Source: Smittium mucronatum | Lineage: Eukaryota > Kickxellomycota > Harpellomycetes > Harpellales > Legeriomycetaceae | Length of the DNA stretch: 11,119 bases | Direction: 5' to 3' | NCBI GenBank assembly: GCA_001953115.1 | Contig: LSSL01000260.1 | Span: 8,174 to 19,292 of the forward strand | In this document: positions 1 through 6,400 of the stretch, one piece after another | How positions within the stretch are numbered: the first letter of the stretch is position 1 | How the letters are laid out: every line of letters begins with the position of its first letter | Notes under the pieces: generated by a model | The model's database searches: none | What the model was told of the DNA's origin: nothing | The model's input: only the letters and a program-made list of their open reading frames with translations | Made by a program: the position numbers and the translations under genes

Positions 1-32
1 TTTTTTTTTTTTTTGTATCACGGAATTTTATT
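1..32 (-). terminator. Minus-strand poly(A) signal followed by an A-run at the window edge
   Basis: Positions 1-14 are an uninterrupted T-run, which is A14 on the minus strand. The hexamer AATAAA lies on the minus strand at 32-27, so 12 bases separate signal and A-run, a normal cleavage distance. This resembles either the 3' end of a minus-strand gene or the tail of a retrocopied transcript. No matching coding sequence was recognised to its right. T-runs are common in this AT-rich DNA, so chance is possible. Confidence 0.3.
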
Positions 33-1116
33 GTAAGATAACGTCATGAAAATACTATGTTTGCTTTAACTGGAAAATGATCCCCATCGTTGTACCACTG
101 ATCCTGAAATGGGTCAATAAATTGATATTTTATCCGCTAATTAAATCTATGTCAATTTAGCCAACGATATTCTAAAGTAAAAAAAAGACCTGTCTCAAAA
201 TGAAACTTTCATCTGTTGTGACAGGAAAATAATCACTAGAAATTCTCAAATAAGACTGCAACTTTATCTTACCTCTAAAGAATTAAACCAACCAATATAT
301 TTGATGTCAGGATATTTGACATAAATGACATTTCACCAAATTATTCAGCCTATTACAAGCTAAAATAATAATGCTCTTACCCAGTAAATATAGTTGATTT
401 TTATAAATATTCCAATAAAAAAAAAGTGCTTATTACTTCATTATTAGTGGCCGTAAACTGAGTGAAATGTCATGTAAGTCAATTGGAAATAAGTGGAATG
501 TCCCGCAATCAATATTATTTTTTTGCATACTTAATATTTAGCTCCTTCCGGACCCATAAATTTATTGGATTCCTATTTGTTAGAAAAAACATTTATATTC
601 GTTTATAGGCAAATTAAACCAATTATGAACGTCAATATTAATGAATGCAATTTGATTAACCGAAAAATAAAGAGCATTTTTATTGCCGCGACTCCAAAGG
701 GCTATTAAATTTAGTACATTCGGTAACTTTTGTTGATTTTTAGTTTTCTATCAATCCTAATTCTACACCGCCTTTTAGCTCATAACATTGATGCCTGGAC
801 AACAGCGGCCTATATCTTTTCCCTCAATGCATTTGTTAAATTTATAACTCATAAACACTATTGGGTGTAAAATAGAAGTAAACCAATTGAATTTAATAAA
901 ATATATTTTCCGATAGAAAAATAACCAATATTTGATCCTGAAAGAAGTCAACTTCGATCTTTACGCTTTCCAGACCAATACTTCTTAAAGCGGTAATCAA
1001 TTTTCGACTAAAACGAATATCTGACTTTTAACAAACCTTAATAATTCCCTTAATTTTTTTATGGGCAAATAAAAAACAAGATATTTCTTAATCAGAAACT
1101 CAATAATCTATACCCT
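33..1116. other. Non-coding upstream region, no gene recognised
   Basis: About 1.1 kb with roughly one-third GC and stop codons in all frames. I found no stretch with recognisable protein similarity. It contains the inverted-repeat pair at 317-336 / 462-481 and two copies of TAAACCAATT (615-624 and 879-888). Short open frames at 498-608 (+) and 775-852 (-) were examined and not accepted as genes. A first exon of the downstream hydratase could lie here, but I cannot identify it. Confidence 0.5.
317..481. repeat. Inverted-repeat pair with 125-bp spacer (MITE-like)
   Basis: The left arm at 317-336 and the reverse complement of 462-481 match at 18 of 20 positions, including a perfect 12-bp core, ATGACATTTCAC (325-336 and 462-473 reversed). 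The 125-bp interior has no open frame. The size and arrangement suit a small non-autonomous DNA transposon, but no target-site duplication is evident next to the arms, so a MITE call is tentative. Confidence 0.4.
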
Positions 1117-1288
1117 TTAACCCTTTCAGGGGCGATGGCACAAAAAATGGCTTTCACTTTTCGCTCAATGTTATTATAATTATAATTTTATTTGTATACC
1201 ATTGGGCTGATAATATTTTTAAACCAATTGTAATTGCAAACATACGCATATAGGGGCAACGCACAAATTTGGGCCCGGAAAGGGTTAA
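1117..1288. mobile_element. piggyBac-type MITE (non-autonomous), flanked by TTAA
   Basis: TTAA at 1117-1120 and again at 1285-1288 brackets a 164-bp segment that begins CCCTTTC and ends GAAAGGG. The two ends are inverted repeats: the first 13 bases match at 11 positions. TTAA target duplication with CCC...GGG termini is the hallmark of the piggyBac superfamily. Inside each end is a direct subterminal repeat, AGGGGC followed by GCACAAA (1128-1144 and 1252-1267), which may be a transposase binding site. The interior is AT-rich, has no transposase frame, and would need a transposase from elsewhere in the genome. Confidence 0.75.
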
Positions 1289-1530
1289 AGACAGAAATGG
1301 GTGTTGAATTTTTAATTGGCTCAAAATAAAATAAAGTGGTTAATAAGCGTCAATATGTTCTGCGATTCGATGACTGCTATGGACGCTCAGATCTCGATCC
1401 TTTTTAGTGTGTTGGAAATGGACTGGAGATCAATTTACTAATTGTACATGGGTTCACCCCAATTACCCCGTTAAAAAAAAAACTAAAAATTAATGAGGAG
1501 AGATCCGAGCCCATGAACAATCTTATTTGA

Positions 1531-1540
1531 GCTGAGTCAG
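1531..1540. promoter_or_regulatory. NF-E2 / antioxidant-response-like site GCTGAGTCAG
   Basis: GCTGAGTCAG contains the AP-1 core TGAGTCA. Read on the minus strand, it contains TGACTCAGC, which matches the antioxidant response element pattern TGACnnnGC bound by CNC-bZIP/small Maf dimers. It lies about 240 bp upstream of the hydratase ATG. This is a sequence match only, and a site this short can arise by chance. Confidence 0.2.
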
Positions 1541-1727
1541 TTCACGGACTGTGTTAATAACATCAAACATCAAAAGAAGGGGAAGGGAAGTTGGTCCGGT
1601 TATAACAGAGGTTTCTAACCAAACACACCAGTAGCTTCTCCACTTTCTGGTTTCAATAAGTGATGACAGTTATTGCCTTCCCATCCTCTCAGCCCTAATA
1701 TAAAGAGTAGAGCGTGAATATATCGAC

Positions 1728-1743
1728 TCATATTCCTCTGCAG
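1728..1743 (+). promoter_or_regulatory. Candidate 3' splice site upstream of the hydratase ATG
   Basis: A pyrimidine-rich stretch ends in CTGCAG, with the AG at 1742-1743, which is a good acceptor match. Used as such, it would start an exon at 1744 with a 38-nt leader before the ATG at 1782. No partner donor could be assigned. It could serve a 5'-UTR intron or spliced-leader trans-splicing, or be unused. A second, weaker acceptor (CCACACAG, ending 1796) lies just inside the reading frame. Confidence 0.3.
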
Positions 1744-1781
1744 TTTTTATAAACATTATTTTTAAAAAAAGATAGCAAAAT

Positions 1782-2732
1782 ATGGCCCCCACACAGTATT
1801 CATGTATTATAGTGGAGCAAGACGGTCCAGTTGGAGTTATCAGACTTAATAGACCCGAGGCTCTAAATGCACTTGGCCAACAAATCACCCAAGAACTGAT
1901 CCATGCTTTAAACGGTTTTGACACTAACAACGATATCGGAGCTATAGTAATCACTGGAAGTGATAAGGTTTTTGCTGGTAGGCGCCATTATGGCTTATGA
2001 AATTATTCTTTGTAATAATATAGGGTTAATTTTCTATGTATAAACCCCCCCCCCCCCATAGCTGGTGCCGATATCAAACAGTTTCAGGGCCGTACCATGG
2101 CTAACATGATTAAAGAAGACACTCTCGACTGGTCCTCTAAAATCAGAGCTGTGCGCAAACCCATGATTGCTGCTGTGAATGGATACGCCCTTGGCGGTGG
2201 TTGCGAGCTAGCTATGATGTGCGATATCATCTATGCTGGAGAAAAGGCCCTCTTTGGCCAGCCTGAAATCAATCTCGGTATTATTCCTGGTGCTGGTGGA
2301 ACCCAACGTCTTGTCAAAGCTATTGGAAAATCCAAAGCCATGGAAATCTGTCTCACCGGCTCTGTAAAATTGAATGCTCAGGAGGCCCTTGCCGCTGGTC
2401 TCGTGTCCGCAGTTTATCCTGTTGATAAGGTCTTGCCTCAATCAATCAAAACTGCTAAAATCATCGCCTCAAAGGGACAGATCGCTGCTGCCCTTACTAA
2501 ATCCGCCATTAATCAATCTTTTGAAGTTCCCCTCGAAGCCGGCCTCCTTTACGAGCGAAGACTATTTCAAACTGCCTTTGGAACGGTAATTTTTTTTTCT
2601 TCCTTCACACTTTTTCTCTCCTAAATACCCCTCATTATATCTTTGTAACCATATCTTCTTTTATAGGAGGACCGTAAAGAGGGCGTTGACGCTTTCGTCA
2701 ACAAGCGTGTTGCCAAGTTTAGCCATCTATAA
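1782..2732 (+). CDS. ECHS1: Short-chain enoyl-CoA hydratase (crotonase family, ECHS1-like), 3 exons
   Basis: Exons 1782-1977, 2062-2585 and 2667-2732 join in frame to 261 residues ending at TAA. The enzyme hydrates trans-2-enoyl-CoA to 3-hydroxyacyl-CoA in beta-oxidation and valine breakdown; family members form hexamers. The protein matches animal ECHS1 along its whole length: the LNRPEALNAL start, AGADIK loop, GGGCELAMMCDIIYAGEK and GAGGTQRL. The two catalytic glutamates are present at residues 114 (GGCELA) and 134 (QPEI), and the oxyanion-hole positions correspond to Ala68 and Gly111. The ATG at 1782 has A at -3 and G at +4, with an in-frame TAG at 1773. Oddly, no mitochondrial transit peptide precedes the mature-like N-terminus (human ECHS1 has about 27 extra residues), and the C-terminus is Ser-His-Leu, a PTS1-like tail. 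Alternatively, an unseen upstream exon splices to 1797 and supplies the transit peptide. Confidence 0.93.
1978..2061 (+). other. ECHS1 intron 1 (84 bp) with a C13 tract
   Basis: The donor GTAGGC follows GCT-G, and the acceptor CATAG precedes CTGGTGCC, restoring Ala-Ala-Gly-Ala-Asp across a phase-1 junction, as in the ECHS1 family. The polypyrimidine tract is a run of 13 C (2045-2057) just before the acceptor, in otherwise AT-rich sequence. Such a homopolymer is prone to length variation and sequencing error. Confidence 0.9.
2586..2666 (+). other. ECHS1 intron 2 (81 bp)
   Basis: The donor GTAATT follows ACG, and the acceptor TTTTATAG precedes GAGGACCGT. The phase-0 junction gives Gly-Thr-Glu-Asp-Arg-Lys-Glu-Gly, matching the conserved ECHS1 C-terminal DRKEG motif. 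The interior is pyrimidine-rich (T-runs). Confidence 0.9.
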
Positions 2733-2834
2733 TTTCCCATCTTCGTCTGATCTGTTTTCTTTTAATTATTGTTTTTTCGGAAAAAAAATTTAAATAATTC
2801 ATTTAGGTGATTTAAACCCAAAAACTCTACTTGA

Positions 2835-2840
2835 AATAAA
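2835..2840 (+). terminator. ECHS1 poly(A) signal AATAAA (proximal)
   Basis: AATAAA lies 102 bases after the hydratase stop codon, on the coding strand. It is one of two canonical hexamers in this 3' region and could give a short 3' UTR. Confidence 0.5.
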
Positions 2841-2902
2841 TATATCCTTCTGTCCTATCTATTAATCCTTCCTCTATCCGTAACTATTTCTATTTAATGA
2901 TC

Positions 2903-2908
2903 AATAAA
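2903..2908 (+). terminator. ECHS1 poly(A) signal AATAAA (distal)
   Basis: A second AATAAA, followed by GTTTACC and a pyrimidine-rich stretch, lies 170 bases after the stop codon. Either this or the proximal hexamer probably ends the hydratase mRNA. On the opposite strand, an ATTAAA hexamer (2898-2893) overlaps this area. Confidence 0.5.
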
Positions 2909-2910
2909 GT

Positions 2911-3094
2911 TTACCCGTCACCTACTCTTCCAACATATACTGAATCTTGAATTTGGTCTTGGTTCTTCCTGATATAGCCAAGTTTGGCGTCGCTAATATT
3001 ATTTCTGCCTTCAAATCCAGGCCCAGAAAATATCAAAATGCTCGTCATTCCCCCTTCAGCATTATGACCAATTGTATGTAGGGAATCATTGGCC
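2911..3094 (-). other. Unidentified coding-looking stretch (possible terminal exon)
   Basis: The minus strand is open from 3126 to a TAA at 2911-2913. A plausible acceptor, AATAATATAATAAG, ends at 3095, leaving 60 codons from 3093. The composition is less AT-rich than its surroundings, with coding-like residues such as HNAEGGM, FSGPGFEGRNN and DSVYVGRVGDG. An ATTAAA hexamer follows the stop by about a dozen bases. I do not recognise the family. The assumed acceptor would need a phase-2 donor upstream, and none was found in INTS6 or elsewhere, so this could be a chance open frame in a 3' UTR. Confidence 0.2.
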
Positions 3095-3440
3095 CTTATT
3101 ATATTATTATACAGCTTATTTTTTAACTAAAGTGCCAAATTGGTTCTAAAACGACAACTCTGGGTTTTGAAAAAAAAACTTGGATTTACTTTCGCTCTAT
3201 AAGTTTTTTTTTTAAAGGAAATGGTTTTGATGCATCAAATCGTAACTCCGCCCTCTCCATTACCACTTTCATGAACCCATAAAACAGCCATCTACTTGTA
3301 ATCCCAGGGTATACATATATTAAAATCTCGACTTTTGCTACTTGAAAACTGACCAAAAAAAAATAAAAAAGAATAAAAAATCTAAATTTTTAAGGAAAAA
3401 AACTGTAATTCATATTAGACCTTCAAAAAATACGAAAACA

Positions 3441-6400
3441 TCATGCTGCGTTTAGTTTCACAAGCAAGCCTTCAAGCCTGGATATAACACTCCTTCGGCG
3501 CAGCGGCTTTGCTGCTAATAAACATGCATTCGCTATGGCTTTTTTCTGATCTTTTGTGTAGCTTACTGTATCTGGCTCCAGCATTTCCAAATTCTCCAAG
3601 ACCAAAGCTTCATTATACTCTATTAACATTATGAATATTTAGTTTTGGCTTAAGATCCCAAAATTCCACTAAAAAAATTTAACTCTTACTCTCAAGATCC
3701 AGCTTGATCTGCTTGATCAAGTACAACTTGAATTGAGCAGGTGTCTTTTTCGGTCTCCCAGCTGCCTTCCTCCGCCTTTTCGCTGGAGATGGCGTTTCAC
3801 CTGATATTTTTCCAGGCTCTTTAGGCGACTCGGGTTCTGAGATTGTAGCCAATCTTTGAGATGATCTGTCCACAAGAGAATCGTCGGTATTCGCCCCTCT
3901 TCTTTTTGCAAAGGGTTCCCTTACATCTAATTTTACTGAATCTTCTGAAAAAGCTACATCATCCTCATTATAACTTTGGGATTCGTTAGTTGACTCGTCT
4001 GCATCAATAATTATAACAGGATCTCTGTTTTTTTGCTCCATTTCGTTCTTTGAACCAGAAATTTCGGCAGATGATTTTTTTACAACAGGAAATTCGATGT
4101 AATTCTCATCTTTCAAAATAGGAACTTCCACTTGAACCGATACTTTCTTGGGAATTTTCTGAAGCGAATCACTCTCCTCTTTAATATTTGTGGTATTGGT
4201 GCTCTTCTTTAAATTTTTAGAAGATGTGTTATTAGCCCATGGGTTTACATTCCAGGACTCGTCTCCTGACTTCCATGGGCCCGCTAAAATTCTGTATCTT
4301 GGTGCTTTGTATCGCCTTTGTATCCACCCAAATCGCGTATACTGGTGAACCAAGTTCTTAGAATCATCATGCTCAATCGAAGCGGATTCGTTTATTTGAG
4401 CTTCACCATCTATTTCAGAATTAGAATCAATTCCAAAAGTAGTTTGATTAATGATGTTCGACCCTTGACCTTCATTTCTCTTTCCAATAATACTCCTAAT
4501 AACGGGAGCTTCGCTAGGATTCGAAGGATAGGGAAAAGATAATCCCTCATTAGGACCCTCAAATGGAGTACCTTCTCTATTTATCTGACTGATTGGTACT
4601 GTAACACCGTCTACAAATTTCGTACCCGTCACATTACCTTTAATCTGATTTTTTCTGGGATCCAATCCAAAATTTTGATCAATAAGTTGGGGTTGAACTA
4701 ACATCTGCTTAGGTGGTTTCTTGTATGGATTTCCAAACATGGGCTTTCTCAGCTGCCTGATCATTTCGTCGTCCATAAGTGGATCCCTCAATTCTTGCGC
4801 CTGCTTTTTAGCCATAACCTGTTGGTATACCCCCATGGCTGCTATTGGTACACTATGTGCATCCTCTGACTCTTTAGTGAATTTTTCGTCCTTGTAATTT
4901 AGACCTGACCCATTTCCATCTTCATTTTTAAAACCGGGGTTTTGATGTTTTAGATTGACAGAGCTATCATACTCATCCATATCATGGATTTTGGGAGAAA
5001 CTTGGCATAAAAGTGGATAGTTCTTGTTCATTTTTGAAGACATTAAAACCACTGATTCCACAAAACTTTTTCTCATATTTGATAAAGATGATATAATTTT
5101 GTCTCTAGGAACATTATAAACATTTACTACAGGAATAATACTCTCGATTTTTGGTTTTGGACTGACAATAACATCATCCTTAATTTTTTTTAAAACTCCA
5201 TCCCACTCGAATTTAGCTAATTTTCTTTGCTCCATTTGGTATTTTTGGAAGCTTAATACATTGCCTGAATTTCCGTAATCATCGCCAATAAGACCTTTAG
5301 GCATTCCATAAAGCGAAAAGGCCCTTTTTAATGGGATCGTGTAATAGGCTGGTGTGTGGGTCAAGTATTCATCAAGATCAGGTTTCCAAGACTGAATAGT
5401 TCCAGTTTTGGGTAAAGATTCAAGCCTGCGCAATAGAATGAATAGAGCAGGGTAATTATAAGGCAGAATAAATAAATTAACAGCAGTTCTAGCTGTGTTG
5501 GCTCGCAACAAACCAAAAGGAAATCCAGCATTATTCGCTCTGTATGAGTTGGCAATATACACAGGCCAACATAAAGGAGGAGCATCTGGTGTTGTTTTAC
5601 AAGCAGCATTAGTTGCAGATATTAAACTTTGGCTTATTTTGGATGATGGATCAACTTGGAATTTATCGAAGGGAAACTTTGGAGGAACTGTCCATTGAAC
5701 TGGTTGTTCGCTGTACATTATTGAAGGGTGGGCTGGTCTACTTATTGAATTTTGTACATAACCTTCTGAATTACCGGTAACCGAATCTATCCAAAACGAT
5801 TCAGGTATAGGAAAATATCCCACTGAGCCATTTGACACCAGTTGCGAACCTGTACTAGAAACATACTGAGAATTTCTGTTATTCACCATAGAATTAGTAA
5901 GGATGTTTAATTCAGGGGCATATATCATAACCTTCTGTTCTGATCTGCTACCTGCTGAATGAGAAGCTGATAGCTTTTCGAAATTTACTACGACTCCCCC
6001 TACAGACATCATACCAGACCCTGAAGTGACCTTTGAATTCGGAGGTCTTTTAATCGGACAAACACTTTCTACAAACTTTTGCGCTTGCTTCATGCTTCCA
6101 ACATGAAAAACCCCACCGTTACCTATATTCGAAAAATTAAACTTATTAGAAAAAATAAAGAATGATTATATAACAATCTGAAAATGCGATAATTGTGCTT
6201 GAAATGAATTTACCTCCCATTATGGCGCTCATAGGGGAAGTAAGATACTCGCTACTGTGAGAACCCTTGTAGCAGAGCTCCTTGTCTCCAGGCTCGTGTA
6301 AAAATACAGTAAGCAATCTTTGATCCCATCTAAAGGGTTCTTGGCTCAAATCAGACCACGGTGCAGGATTTACAGGGATATTGAGCTATTTACGAAGTAG

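Larger units (their letters stand above)
1289..1743. other. Upstream region of the hydratase gene
   Basis: About 450 bp without an accepted gene. It contains an NF-E2/antioxidant-response-like site at 1531-1540 and an imperfect inverted repeat near 1385-1400 and 1496-1510 (GCTC-A/G-GATCTC arms). A pyrimidine-rich tract ending in CAG at 1743 looks like a 3' splice site. A 38-codon open frame on the minus strand (1615-1731) is discussed as a speculative finding only. Confidence 0.45.
2733..3440. other. Intergenic space between convergent ECHS1 and INTS6
   Basis: About 700 bp separates the stop codons of two tail-to-tail genes, so it should hold both 3' UTRs. The left part has the two hydratase poly(A) signals. 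The right part (about 3350-3400) is A-rich on the plus strand, so T-rich downstream of INTS6. No AATAAA occurs on the minus strand here; variants seen are AATATA (3321-3316), AGTAAA (3190-3185) and ATTAAA (2898-2893). A coding-looking minus-strand stretch at 2911-3094 is listed separately. Confidence 0.6.

Noticed and set aside
498..608. 36-codon plus-strand frame starting MSRNQYYFF, with no acidic residues, considered as an ECHS1 transit-peptide exon with a GTTAGA donor near 579
   Set aside because: The transit-like composition is suggestive, but the donor is weak, the implied intron is 1.2 kb in a gene whose other introns are about 80 bp, and nothing else supports it.
775..852. 25-codon minus-strand frame with Cys-Cys-Pro-Gly, resembling a cysteine-rich peptide end
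   Set aside because: Too short, with too few cysteines, no signal peptide and no identifiable upstream exon.
1670..1954. 94-codon minus-strand frame antisense to ECHS1 exon 1
   Set aside because: It is the mirror of a well-supported exon and has no similarity of its own.
2208..2441. 77-codon minus-strand frame antisense to ECHS1 exon 2
   Set aside because: A shadow of the conserved crotonase coding sequence.
3190..3400. Minus-strand stretch open for about 65 codons downstream of INTS6
   Set aside because: Much of it is translated T-runs, there is no start codon or recognisable family, and no splice phases fit with the 2911-3094 stretch.
3441..3629. Separate 62-residue small gene starting at the ATG at 3629
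   Set aside because: Its first codons lie in the last INTS6 intron, and splicing at 3620/3619 in phase 1 makes it the natural C-terminus of INTS6.
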